Positions 8,622 through 18,100 of a stretch of 64,000 bases of DNA are shown piece by piece; position 1 is the first letter of the stretch; the number at the start of each line of letters is the position of its first letter. The notes beneath the pieces are model-generated. The model searched no databases. It was not told where the DNA came from and saw only the letters and a list, made by a program, of their open reading frames with translations. Where the stretch lies: the NCBI GenBank assembly GCA_942492855.1, contig OW818647.1, positions 3,038,001-3,102,000 on the forward strand, written 5' to 3'. The DNA comes from G963677485 sp942492855. Its GTDB lineage: Bacteria > Armatimonadota > HRBIN16. A program made the position numbers and the translations under genes.

Positions 8622-9374
8622 TCATCCCGTTTTTAGCTTGGTCAACTCGATATCCACCTGCGTGAAGAAGCTGTCGAGATCGGCGTTGACCACCATTGTC
8701 ATGGGGCCTGGCGCCATATCCACATCACCCAGGTTTACTACCGCCACCCTGCCGGGCGCGTAGGCCGGCAGCATGGCCACAGGGTAGACCACCAGGCTGC
8801 TGCCCAGAACCAGCAGCAGATCGCACGCTTTAACCTTTGCCATGGCTGGTTCAAACTCGCTCACATGCTCTCCAAAAAATACCACATCGGGCTTGATCAA
8901 CCCGCCGCATTGGCAGCGGGGCACATCCTGTGCTTGCAGCATCTGCACCAGAACGTCATAGCCATATGTCTGTTTGCAGCTTAAGCAATGGCTGCTCCAG
9001 TAGTTGCCGTGCAGGCTGATCACGTTCTGGCTGCCGGCCATTTGGTGAAGCGGGTCGATATTCTGCGTCAGCAGCGCATGCAGAATGCATTCCTGCTCCC
9101 ACCGTGCCAGCTGTTTATGTGTGAAGGTAGGGGTGAGATCGCCGACCATGCCTATGAGCTCTCGACTAAAATCGAAGAAGGGCTTGGGGTTCTTTGGGAA
9201 GTGCCTAATATCAAAAATCGTCTCGGGGTCGTAGCCTGGGCGTTCGTATAACCCGCCTTTGCCCCGGAAGTCGGGCAGTCCTGCCGCTGTCGATATGCCG
9301 GCACCGGTCAATGCCACCATATACTTGCTTTCGTGGATCCACTGAGCGAGCTGTATTACCTCAGGAAAGTTCAT
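8622..9374 (-). CDS. Sir2-family NAD-dependent protein deacylase (sirtuin)
   Basis: Removes acyl groups from lysines using NAD+. From the chosen start it is 250 aa: GAGISTAAGLPDFRG (NAD binding, 25-38), TQNIDPLH (103-110), catalytic H122 in LHGN, and zinc cysteines 130/133 (CLSC) and 154/156 (CQC). The second zinc pair is C-x-C rather than the usual C-x2-C. PDVVFFGE and LGSSLVVYP complete the Rossmann fold. The frame is open upstream to 9515, but AGAGGTGAT lies just before the ATG at 9374, the upstream 47 residues look unlike sirtuins, and family length fits, so 9374 is preferred. It is divergent from the pseudo-HtrA genes. Confidence 0.92.
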   Translation of the reverse strand: MNFPEVIQLAQWIHESKYMVALTGAGISTAAGLPDFRGKGGLYERPGYDPETIFDIRHFPKNPKPFFDFSRELIGMVGDLTPTFTHKQLARWEQECILHALLTQNIDPLHQMAGSQNVISLHGNYWSSHCLSCKQTYGYDVLVQMLQAQDVPRCQCGGLIKPDVVFFGEHVSEFEPAMAKVKACDLLLVLGSSLVVYPVAMLPAYAPGRVAVVNLGDVDMAPGPMTMVVNADLDSFFTQVDIELTKLKTG

Positions 9375-9548
9375 GCCATCACCTCTATTTGTCACCGTTC
9401 TATCTACGATTTTAACACGGATATGCCTGTCAGGTATGGCACTCAGTAGCACCATCCAAAATCGATTCGTGGTATCATTGTAGATAAAGTAGCAATAAAC
9501 CATATTCACATGCATGGTTGAGCCATGCCATCAATGGAGGATTTGTGT

Positions 9549-11483
9549 ATGAACCGTCTGCTCATCACAGTGCTCTGCCTGCTGACACTCGCAGGCTGCG
9601 GCAACAGGCCGTTTCCGCCACTATCGGGCGATGCCCGGAACCGAGTGCAGCAGCAACTCGACCGCTGTCTGGTGCAGGTGAATCAAAAGTCCTTCAGTTT
9701 AAGAGACGGATGGCCTGAGACGAGGACATTGGATGGCACAGCTCTCATCATCGCAGCAGATGGCACGGCGATCGTTGATGGAACTTGGGGATCACCACTG
9801 TTTGTAGGTGAAGACGAGAGGGGAAAGAAATTCCGAGGGATATGGAAATCACTAAAGCTTCGGACAGCAGACGGCCACTGGGTTCCTTACCAGCAAGTCG
9901 CCTTGAGGTTAGAGCCACCTATCAGCATCATTGCACCTGTGAAGCCTTTGAAGAACCAACCATACCTTGACATCACGAAGATCACGGATGTACCCATGGG
10001 CTTGTCTGTATATGTCAGACATAAAGACTACGATGGCAAAAAAGTCAGGTTAATCAAGGCTGTGGTGACGAGTGATCCTGCCGTCCACATATCGAATGAC
10101 TCGTTTAAACCCGCAAATCTGGTATTCAGCACAAAAACCGGACAGCATCTTGGATGGGGGTCGGTGTGGCCAGAAACCTATGCCACTGTCCATCACATCC
10201 CGGCATCCATGAGTAATCTCATCGAAAAGCACACAGATATCCGATTTACGCAGACTGGAAAAGTGCAAGAACCGGTCGACCAATCCTATTCACTGGCCTA
10301 CAACCCAAACCGTAATAGCATGGGCAAGATCAGTTTCGATGGCCGCCCTTCACACGACAACTATTATGTGCTGACGCCTGATGGCACGATACTGACTCAA
10401 ATACCCCTGGGCATGCCCTCCGTGCGCTATAAAGCTGAAGCGGTGCTGTCAGACGGTCAGAAAATCAAGATGCGGTGGGTGACGGTCGACAAAGCTCAAC
10501 AACTGGGTATACTGCGCCCAGTAAAGCCGCTAAAGCACCCACTCACTCCGGTGGTGTGGGCTTTAGGAAGCCAGCCACAGTTCGGCCAACGCTACTACTC
10601 GTTCTCCGGCGGTAAGGTCGGCACAGACTACATCATCGGACATGATCCCGTATTTCCAAATCGATATGTCATGAGTTTTTATCCGCCCTTCATGCTGTTT
10701 AATAATCAAGGGCGAGCTGTGGCACTAACCCGATCCCCCGCCACATTACTGAGGTTCTGCTGGGAGATGAGCAGTGCAGAAGAGGCCGTGCAATATATCT
10801 GCAAGCTGAATCCTGAGCTTACCATGAAGACAGAAAAGACCATGCAGCCAGCTAGCGCAGGCCGTGTCATAGCATCGCTGGGCATAAATCCGCAGCAGTG
10901 GGCATTTGTTCATTCACGACCGTTTGAAGAGGGCCATATCGATCCGGACAACTCAGCCATATGCATAGACGCGTCTGGATACTTTATTATGCCTACTAAA
11001 TACAGGGCGCCTGCCTGGGTCAAGGATCACCAAATCCGCGCGGCTTACGATAAAAAGAAAGACGTGGATTACATACGCGATGCGCAAGGGCCTATCGGCA
11101 AGATCGCGATAATCTACAACAACCCATCATTGGGGATTTCCATCGGAAAAGCACTTAGCAAGCCGATCCGTGCCATGAGAGCACTCAACCTAAATACAAC
11201 GCCACCCGCACAACATTCTGACAAGTTATACGGTATCAATGTTGGCGTGTTTGACGGTCGACTGGTTCCTTTTCAATTTCCACTTGCCGCAAACAACCTT
11301 AGGGCTCCAAAATCAGTCAAAGATGCTGAATATGGATGCCTGTGTGTCAATTCTGACGGCCGTATCATTGGTTATGTCACCGAATCTACGAACCGGATTG
11401 GTTACGATAAAATGCGTATTGTCGATCTGGCAGAGATTGCCAAAAAACTGGCTTACGTGAAGAAGGCCTTAGGCGACAAGTAG
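9549..11483 (+). CDS. Secreted lipoprotein with three tandem degenerate trypsin/HtrA-like domains
   Basis: Start chosen at 9549 (GGAGG at 9536-9540, eight bases before) because it yields a lipoprotein signal, MNRLLITVLCLLTLAGCG, with lipobox LAGC. The 644-aa product appears to hold three repeats at about 30-205, 250-410 and 450-640. Each has a strand like HtrA's 'GxGxIIxxDGxIxTNxHV' (TALIIAADGTAIVDG; YYVLTPDGTILTQ; AICIDASGYFIM), a turn like 'LADGRxxxAxV' in the first two (LRTADGHWVPYQQV; LSDGQKIKMRWV), and a closing strand like 'PLFNxxGxVIG' (LVFSTKTGQHLG; MLFNNQGRAVAL; LCVNSDGRIIGY). The catalytic His, Asp and Ser positions are all replaced, so it is unlikely to be a protease. The domain reading is inference from pattern. 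A paralog follows after a 56-bp gap. Confidence 0.72.
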   Translation: MNRLLITVLCLLTLAGCGNRPFPPLSGDARNRVQQQLDRCLVQVNQKSFSLRDGWPETRTLDGTALIIAADGTAIVDGTWGSPLFVGEDERGKKFRGIWKSLKLRTADGHWVPYQQVALRLEPPISIIAPVKPLKNQPYLDITKITDVPMGLSVYVRHKDYDGKKVRLIKAVVTSDPAVHISNDSFKPANLVFSTKTGQHLGWGSVWPETYATVHHIPASMSNLIEKHTDIRFTQTGKVQEPVDQSYSLAYNPNRNSMGKISFDGRPSHDNYYVLTPDGTILTQIPLGMPSVRYKAEAVLSDGQKIKMRWVTVDKAQQLGILRPVKPLKHPLTPVVWALGSQPQFGQRYYSFSGGKVGTDYIIGHDPVFPNRYVMSFYPPFMLFNNQGRAVALTRSPATLLRFCWEMSSAEEAVQYICKLNPELTMKTEKTMQPASAGRVIASLGINPQQWAFVHSRPFEEGHIDPDNSAICIDASGYFIMPTKYRAPAWVKDHQIRAAYDKKKDVDYIRDAQGPIGKIAIIYNNPSLGISIGKALSKPIRAMRALNLNTTPPAQHSDKLYGINVGVFDGRLVPFQFPLAANNLRAPKSVKDAEYGCLCVNSDGRIIGYVTESTNRIGYDKMRIVDLAEIAKKLAYVKKALGDK

Positions 11484-11503
11484 GGACACGGTGTGCCGTG
11501 TCC
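11484..11503 (+). repeat. Perfect hairpin between the two pseudo-HtrA genes
   Basis: GGACACGG-TGTG-CCGTGTCC starts on the base after the TAG stop at 11483. Part of it (TGCCGTGTCCAA) is repeated directly at 11511-11522, just before the next ribosome binding site. There is no T-run, so it may stabilise mRNA or attenuate rather than terminate. Confidence 0.6.
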
Positions 11504-11539
11504 AAAGGCGTGCCGTGTCCAACAATGGAGGAATCTGAT

Positions 11540-13522
11540 ATGCTTCGAATATTGATAGCTACGATAGGCCTGTTGGCTCTCGGATTCCAATACTGCTCTG
11601 CGGCACCCGTCACAGACGACGTGCTTAAACGAGTCCAACAGCAGATCGACCAATGCGTGGTGCCGGTCACAATGACCCTGAAATGGAATGAATTCAACAA
11701 GGACCAGAGCTATAAATACAAGGGCATCGGGGTGGTTATATCACCAGAAGGCGCTGTGATGCTTGATGGCAAATGTGATGCAACACTTGCCTGGAGCCAG
11801 GTAGCCGATCCGAAAAAGACACCTATCACAGGAAAACCCATGATACAATTAGCCGATGGTCGAAGCATTGAATACCGGCTGAAAGCCTATTACCACCCTG
11901 CCTATTTGAGTATTTTGGTACCAGCAGAACCAATCGGACCATTGCCATATATCGATGTCTCGCAGCCCCATCGCATACCACTTGGACTGCAGGTATTGTC
12001 AGTCATCGGGTCTGAGGAGTATAAGGAGTTAGTAGTCAATCGAAAAACAGTGTCTGGTGTGTTTGGTAAATCGGTGTCTTACGATATATACAACCCTCTG
12101 CACCTGGTCTTCAATACGCTAACCGGGCAGTTCATGGCGTGGAGCGGCCAGGAGAGCTCTAACGGTGTCACTGTATGGACACTTGATGACCGTCTTTGGG
12201 ATTTCATATCGAAAAACGCAGGTATCCAAGTGAAGCCTCCTGTTGACATCATGGAGCCGGTAGATCCGATATACCAGCGTGTCTACGACGCGAACAAAAA
12301 CAGCATGGGTACACTCAGGTTCCAGTCAGAGGAAAATCACTACGAGGACACCACTTATTACGCACTCACCCCATCAGGCGATATCCTGGTTATCATATAT
12401 TCAAAGATGCTGGAGAAGGCATCACGCCTTGGCTCTGAGCCGGCGAAAGCCACTCTGCCCGATGGCACCAAGTGCCTGATGCGCTGGAAGAAGATCGAAA
12501 AGGGAGGCAATATGGCCATCCTGACACCGGTCACACCGCTTAAGAAGCCCTTGACACCAATAGTTTGGCAGCCAAATGAACTGCCACAGATCGGCGAGAC
12601 TGTTTATGGCTGCATGCCTTCAAACGTAAACAGTGGAGTGGTTGACGGGCACGATCCATCCTATCCAGACCGCATTGTAGTGGGCTCGATGGCGTCCGGT
12701 GTCCTCTTTAACAGTGACGGACGTGCGGCAGCTTTGATGATGCAGTCTGATGGTAATGATTCCTACACATTCGCCTACAATGGTGCCAGCACAGCGGTGA
12801 AGCGTCTCAAAAGTCTCCTGCCGGGCATTCAACTCAGTTTAGCTAAGGAGATACGCAGTCAGACATCTCAGTCTGCTGTCGCTAAGATTCCGCACGATAT
12901 CCGAAACTGGGGATCTCTGGACCCAGATAAAGAGCCTTTTGGTGACTACATCTGTTCCGCGGTCTGCATTGATGAGTCAGGTTATTTCGTGATGCCTGAT
13001 TCTGAATGGTATGATGATGGCAAAACCGCCCACCCAGCGGCGGATTCCACACCCCAACAAATACGCAGTAACTTCCTCCGTACTGATTTAGACTCAGCGA
13101 TCGTAGACGACAAGGGCCAGATCGGCGTCATCGCAACCGTGTTTTCTTCCGAGAAACTGGGTTTGTCCATCGGCAGGTTACGGAAACCGCCAACAAGACC
13201 AATGACGGCGATCAAACTGTCTAGTTGCCAGCCAGTTACTCCCGGAGAGAAACTATATGGTGTGGACACCTCAATGGCTGACAGCAAATTGATGCAGGTT
13301 TTTATCGCTCACACAGCGTTACGCTCAGCCGAATACCCATTCACCGGGGTGATCGACCGCAATGATGACCAGGGGGCCCTGTGTTACAGCCTAGATGGCC
13401 AACCCAGAGGATATGTCACTGCCCCCGCGCCCTCCAAAGCCAACAGCCCGATGATGTTGGTTGACCTGGCAGAAATCGCCAAGAAGCTGGCGATAGTGAA
13501 GGAAGCGTTAGGCGGCAAGTAG
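11540..13522 (+). CDS. Secreted paralog with three tandem degenerate trypsin/HtrA-like domains
   Basis: A 660-aa paralog of the preceding gene. The frame is open from 11498, but GGAGG at 11527-11531 and a signal peptide (MLRILIATIGLLALGFQYCSA) support 11540. The same layout is seen. Domain 1 is GIGVVISPEGAVMLDGKC, IQLADGRSIEYRL, ILVPAEPIGPLPYIDVSQP, LVFNTLTGQFMAW. Domain 2 is YALTPSGDILVII, LPDGTKCLMRW, AILTPVTPLKKPLTPIVW, GETVYG, GVLFNSDGRAAALM. Domain 3 is AVCIDESGYFVM, GEKLYGVD, ALCYSLDGQPRGYV. No catalytic triad residue is kept in any domain. Both paralogs end in DLAEIAKKLA-x-VK-x-ALG-x-K, a shared C-terminal helix. It has no lipobox, so it is probably periplasmic or secreted. A terminator follows at 13560. 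Confidence 0.72.
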   Translation: MLRILIATIGLLALGFQYCSAAPVTDDVLKRVQQQIDQCVVPVTMTLKWNEFNKDQSYKYKGIGVVISPEGAVMLDGKCDATLAWSQVADPKKTPITGKPMIQLADGRSIEYRLKAYYHPAYLSILVPAEPIGPLPYIDVSQPHRIPLGLQVLSVIGSEEYKELVVNRKTVSGVFGKSVSYDIYNPLHLVFNTLTGQFMAWSGQESSNGVTVWTLDDRLWDFISKNAGIQVKPPVDIMEPVDPIYQRVYDANKNSMGTLRFQSEENHYEDTTYYALTPSGDILVIIYSKMLEKASRLGSEPAKATLPDGTKCLMRWKKIEKGGNMAILTPVTPLKKPLTPIVWQPNELPQIGETVYGCMPSNVNSGVVDGHDPSYPDRIVVGSMASGVLFNSDGRAAALMMQSDGNDSYTFAYNGASTAVKRLKSLLPGIQLSLAKEIRSQTSQSAVAKIPHDIRNWGSLDPDKEPFGDYICSAVCIDESGYFVMPDSEWYDDGKTAHPAADSTPQQIRSNFLRTDLDSAIVDDKGQIGVIATVFSSEKLGLSIGRLRKPPTRPMTAIKLSSCQPVTPGEKLYGVDTSMADSKLMQVFIAHTALRSAEYPFTGVIDRNDDQGALCYSLDGQPRGYVTAPAPSKANSPMMLVDLAEIAKKLAIVKEALGGK

Positions 13523-13559
13523 GGGCAAAGGACGAGGTGTCCGGTGGTGTTTGGGGAGA

Positions 13560-13591
13560 GACCGGCCCGGAAAGGGAAAACCGGACCGGTC
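13560..13591 (+). terminator. GACCGG-family terminator hairpin, copy 2
   Basis: GACCGGCCCGG / CCGGACCGGTC hairpin followed by ATTTATCTCTTTTTTCT. This is a good Rho-independent terminator for the pseudo-HtrA pair and the clearest of the three copies. Confidence 0.8.
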
Positions 13592-13639
13592 ATTTATCTC
13601 TTTTTTCTGTGTCGGCTATCCTGGTGAGTGAGGACTAGA

Positions 13640-14200
13640 ATGGACATACAATACGAATTCATCGGTGTCTGCGGCCTTGGTTGCCGGCTTTGTCCCAACT
13701 ATCACCGTGACACTGAAAGCAAGTGCGAAGGCTGCAAGAGCAAGGGGCGCATGGCAGTCGGATGCCCCTTTATCACCTGTGCCGTGAAGAAAAAAGGGAT
13801 CGCGTTCTGCTGGCAATGTGATGAGAACGAGACGTGCGGGCGTTGGAAAGAACATAGGGCAATCGGGATGGTCCAGGACTCATTCAAGTGTTACCAGACC
13901 CTCGAGAGAGACATAGCTTTCATAGCACAGTTCGGGGTGGAGGATTTCGATAGGGCCCAGAAGGAAAGGGAGTGCCTACTGAGAGAGATGCTGGATGAAT
14001 TCAACGAAGGTCGGTCCAAGAGCTACTATTGCATCGCCGCTACGGTCCTGACAATAGATGAGCTGAAGGACGTCTTGGATAGGGCAAGGCAGATTTCTGG
14101 CGATCTCGATATCGGGGGAAAGTCGGCCATTATGCACTCCCTGTTAGGCGAGGTTGCGTCAAAGAAAGGGTATCTGCTGAAGTTAAGGAAGCGGAAGTAG
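13640..14200 (+). CDS. DUF3795 cysteine-rich protein
   Basis: 186 aa with the DUF3795 zinc-ribbon-like N-terminus: CGLGCRLCPNYHRDTESKCEGC, then CPFITCAVKKKGIAFCWQCDEN and CGRW. That is nine or more cysteines in the first 80 residues, probably binding metal. The C-terminal half is helical and charged (GDLDIGGKSAIMHSLL). Function of the family is not established. ATG 13640 is preferred over the in-frame GTG at 13628 because GTGAGG sits at the right distance before it. It lies downstream of a terminator, so it has its own promoter. Confidence 0.8.
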   Translation: MDIQYEFIGVCGLGCRLCPNYHRDTESKCEGCKSKGRMAVGCPFITCAVKKKGIAFCWQCDENETCGRWKEHRAIGMVQDSFKCYQTLERDIAFIAQFGVEDFDRAQKERECLLREMLDEFNEGRSKSYYCIAATVLTIDELKDVLDRARQISGDLDIGGKSAIMHSLLGEVASKKGYLLKLRKRK

Positions 14201-14295
14201 TCATCCCGCCTTCTGGCAGCCTGTTGATGCTGGTGAACCTGTTTCGGACCGGTCTGGGAATGGAATTTCACATCCCATCACCCGCCTAAAACGCC

Positions 14296-14329
14296 ATAAA
14301 GCGGAAAGCTGTTCGCTTTCCGCTTTATG
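14296..14329. terminator. Bidirectional terminator between DUF3795 gene and tRNA-Glu
   Basis: A hairpin AAAGCGGAAAGC / GCTTTCCGCTTT with A-rich and T-rich flanks on both sides. It can end the DUF3795 transcript on the plus strand and the tRNA transcript on the minus strand. Confidence 0.65.
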
Positions 14330-14334
14330 AAAAA

Positions 14335-14411
14335 TGGTAGCCCCAAGGGGATTCGAACCCCTGATCTCCTGGCTGAGAACCAGGCGTCCTAGGCCACTAG
14401 ACGATGAGGCC
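14335..14411 (-). tRNA. tRNA-Glu (anticodon CTC)
   Basis: Folds fully as a cloverleaf on the minus strand, 77 nt including an encoded CCA: acceptor GGCCTCA with TGGGGCT, anticodon stem CCTGG/CCAGG with loop TTCTCAG, and T arm AGGGG-TTCGAAT-CCCCT. The anticodon CTC reads GAG. A strong promoter lies 18 nt upstream. Confidence 0.96.
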
Positions 14412-14428
14412 ATATTGCGTGCATAGAT

Positions 14429-14457
14429 ATGGTACCAAATGTCGGTGGATGTGTCAA
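14429..14457 (-). promoter_or_regulatory. Sigma-70-type promoter of tRNA-Glu
   Basis: On the minus strand TTGACA (14452-14457), a 17-bp spacer, then TACCAT (14429-14434), 17 bp before the 5' end of the tRNA. Confidence 0.75.
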
Positions 14458-14478
14458 GGGGGCGTGGTTGAATAAACC

Positions 14479-14841
14479 CAGTCGATTACCCACAAATACG
14501 GATTGAGGATAGATTTGTTGTGTTAATCGATTGCATCTGCTGCCGCGGGCTGAAAGCCCTGCGGCTATTTATATGAAAAGCCGGCTAGAAGCCGGCTGAG
14601 GATCGCCATGCTTCGCATTTTGGTAAGCCATCCCATCTCACACCCAGCGACAGATCTCCGGTAGCCGTCCTTTAGCCGGCTTTTCGTTCAATTAGCCGCA
14701 GGGCTTTCAGCCCGCGGCATGCCGGCAATCGATTGTATATCCACGGATGGCTCCGATACATATTTGTGTTCAGTAGCCGAGACATTAATGTCGCGGAATC
14801 GGAGGCCACATACCTGTTGTTCATTTGTGGGTAATTGGCTG
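14479..14841. mobile_element. MITE-like element, older copy (363 bp)
   Basis: Bounded by 19-bp terminal inverted repeats CAGTCGATTACCCACAAAT (14479-14497) and its near complement at 14823-14841 (17/19). Flanked by TGAATAAACC and, two bases beyond the right end, TGACTAAACC (9/10), consistent with a decayed 10-bp target duplication inside a GTGACTAAACCC repeat. The interior carries no gene. It holds a long inverted pair (CCGCGGGCTGAAAGCCCTGC at about 14544 and its complement near 14700) and one 27-bp GCCGAGACAT arm (14770-14796). Same family as 42337-42564. It accounts for most of the gap 14412-15106; the remainder has a GTGACTAAACCCGCGGCA copy and a CCAGACCGGCGCGGTC fragment at 14921-14936. 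Confidence 0.75.
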
Positions 14842-15106
14842 GGTGACTAAACCCGCGGCAACGGGACCAATGGTGATCATGGTTACCCACCAGCCCATGT
14901 GTGACGGGTTCGGCTAGACGCCAGACCGGCGCGGTCTACACCCTTCTGCCATCGCTAGCGTATTGAAAAACCGCCCGGACTTAGCTAATCAGGGCTGAGA
15001 AGTTACGGCATCGTGCTCAAAGCCCGATTGCGGCTCATCATGCGATGGCGTATCATGTCACTGGTTTATACGCCTGCATCCTATCTGCCCGCTTGGGAGG
15101 ATTGCC

Positions 15107-18100
15107 ATGTTTTCATCTCACTCTCTACCTGTCTGGATTGGTCTACTGGCCGTACTCTTAATCGCCAGCGCCAGTTTAGCCGCCCCCGCACCGGCACCGT
15201 GGCACGGCAACCTTTATCTAGGCGGTGACGGCTACTGGAGGCAACGGCAGATGGTGGAGGTGACCAACCGCTCCAGCCGCGTCTTGGCGGGGGAGCCGGT
15301 CAGCCTGACCGTCGGAACTCAAGATGGGCAGATCAAGCTGGGTGCGACCGATGCGAAGGCGTTGCGTGTATGTGACTCCTCAGGCCGGGAGCTGCTTTGG
15401 AAACTCACTAGTCCACAAGGCACAGCCATCACCAGCGGGCCAATTGCTGACGGCACTAAGCTTCTGATTCCGGTGGATTGTGAATCTACGTCCGTCAGCC
15501 GGTATTACATCTACTTTGACAACCCGAAAGCGCTTGCTGTGCCCGATTTCCTGAAGGGCAGCGGCGAACTGGTCAACGGCGGGGTGGAGCAGGGCCAAGC
15601 GAGCACACCGACTGGCTGGAAGCATGATGCAGCCGATGAGCAGCACATCGCCAGTTGGAGCAGCGAGGCCCCGCACTCAGGGGAGCGTTGTTTGAAGCTG
15701 GAGGTGCTGCCGAACGCGGCATCGAGTTGGATTTCGACCCGTCAGGATGGCCTTCGGCTGAATGCTGGCGAGAGATACACTCTGTCGGCGTGGGTTCGAA
15801 CAGAAAATGTGGTAGGCAGCGTAGGCATCTACCTCCACGTGGGCAACACGGGCAACTACATGGTGATTTCACCCATGGCGGCGGGGAAGGCGGGTACTAA
15901 CGACTGGCACCGTGTCAGCACAGAGTTCACCGTGCCGAAGGAATGTAGCATAGCGGACCTTGGCACCGTGCTTTACGGCACCGGCACCGCCTGGTTTGAT
16001 GACATCACGCTGGAGACACAAGGAGCTGAAGCCGCCATCACAACGAAGCTATTCCCGCATGAGATGATGAAACTTGCCGAGAAGCCGTTCACCGCCACCT
16101 GGCCGAAAGGCACAGAATGGTGCGCTCCGATAAAGTTGGCCAACTACACCGACAAGCCGCTCAGCTCACGCGTGGTCAGCGTGGACATGGCAGGCACCAA
16201 GGCGCGCATGGGCCGCGCCGCAGACATCAGCCGGCTCGTGGTGTCGGATGGAGTGCGCAGTTATCCCAGCACACTTCTGGGGAAAACGCTACTGATTTCG
16301 GGCGTAAGCCTGCCAGCCCGGAGTGCGGTGACCTTGGGGATGTATGTTCCCGCGCAACCCACAGGCAAACCCAAGGCGGGCCTGGTTTCCGGCGTGCGGA
16401 GTACCGGCACCTCTGAAGATACTCGTCAGAACGCATCGAGTGGCATGCCATCTCCTTCGACTGATATCTCGCTGAAGGCATATGAAGCTCTGGTGAACAG
16501 CCCAAACAACCTCGCGAAGAACCCGAGTCTGGAGACAGGCAGCCCATTCCCGGATAGCTGGCAGGGTGGTGTGGAGGGCAAAAGCGCTGAGGCGACCAGC
16601 ATGTCAGTTGACACGCCCGGATTGTTCGGCAAGCACTGCAGCAAGATTTCGGTACCGCCGAGTAGCCCAGCGGCTTGGGTGGGCTGGCGGCAAAAGATAA
16701 CGGTCAAACCCGGAGGCAGTTATCTGTGCGCGGTCTGGATGAAGAGTGCGAAACTGTCCGCAGGCACCGTGTTATATGCACACATTATTGATGGCAGAGG
16801 CGAAATGATTACCACCACCGGCGCCGGTACCGCCGTCAGCGGCGATGCCGGATGGACACTGATGTCGGGTCTCATCTCTCTGCCCGCCAACGCAGCAGAG
16901 CTTGAGATACACCTCACGACCAACGCCACCGGCACACTCTGGCATGACGGGGTGGTGGTGATGGAGGTCAGCTCCGCCATGCCCAGAGGGGTGTTGACCC
17001 GATCGGCTCCAGGCAACAGCCTGCTGGAGCAGTGGCAGGTGAACGCCATAGAAAAAGTGTTCCGTGAACACCGTCGGGTGGGTAAGCAGCCTGCGGTGCA
17101 GATCACCATGGCGGGTAACGAGAAGGAGCCGCTGCAACTGGCACTGCGCAGCCCGAAAGCGCTGGCTGATATGAATGTGGTGGTCGAGGCGCCTGTGAAC
17201 AAGAAGGGTGCGAAGCTGGGTGTTGATGTGGGTATGGTGGGTTTCGTGCCGGTGGATTACCCCACGAACTACTACCAGGATACCAATCCAGCATGGTTCC
17301 GAAAGGTGCCGCAGACAACACCGGCGTGTGATGGCTGGGCGGGCATGTGGCCCGACCCCATCTATCCGCGTGACCATGTCAAGCTGGAGGCCAACAGCAC
17401 CCAGCCGATTTGGATCACCGTCAGCACGCCTGCGAATGCGGCCTCAGGTGACTACACCGGCAAGGTCAAATTGATCTCCTCGGGAAAGAGCATCAAGGAG
17501 CTTCCCTTCACAGTGCATGTGTGGGGGTTCACGCTGCCGGAGCAGTCGAATACCGTGGCGATTTATGACGTGCGGATGGGCTCCGAGTGGGAAATCCCCG
17601 GTCAGACTACCGAGCAGAGCCGTCGGCAGTTCTGGAAGTTCATGTCTGACTACCGGCTCTGCCCGGACCGTATCTACCCTAACCCGGACATACGCTACGA
17701 GAACGGCAAGGTGATTGCGGATTTTACAGAGTATGACAAAGCGGCCGAATACTACTTCGATGTGCTGAAACTGCCCAGCTCTTACATGCCCGACGTGTTC
17801 TACCTGTTTGGCTGGGGATTTCCGCCCGATGTGCGATTCGGCGAGAAGCCATACGAGGGGGTGTTTCCGTATGACGGCGCCGACCGGCGCAAGCTACGGC
17901 CAGAGTTCAAGAAGGCTGTCCAGGCCTGCTTGAAAGTGTATTGGGAGCACATGAAGCAAAAAGGCTGGGACAAGAAGGTGGTCTACTACATCTCCGATGA
18001 GCCCTTCTACAGCCAGCCGGCCACCATCGCGCAGATGCAGGCGCTGTGTGAGATGATCTCGGAGGTCGACCCCGCGATCCCCATCTACTCCAGCACCTGG

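Noticed and set aside
9375..9515. 47-residue N-terminal extension of the sirtuin
   Set aside because: Not sirtuin-like; AGAGGTGAT right before the ATG at 9374 gives the normal family length.
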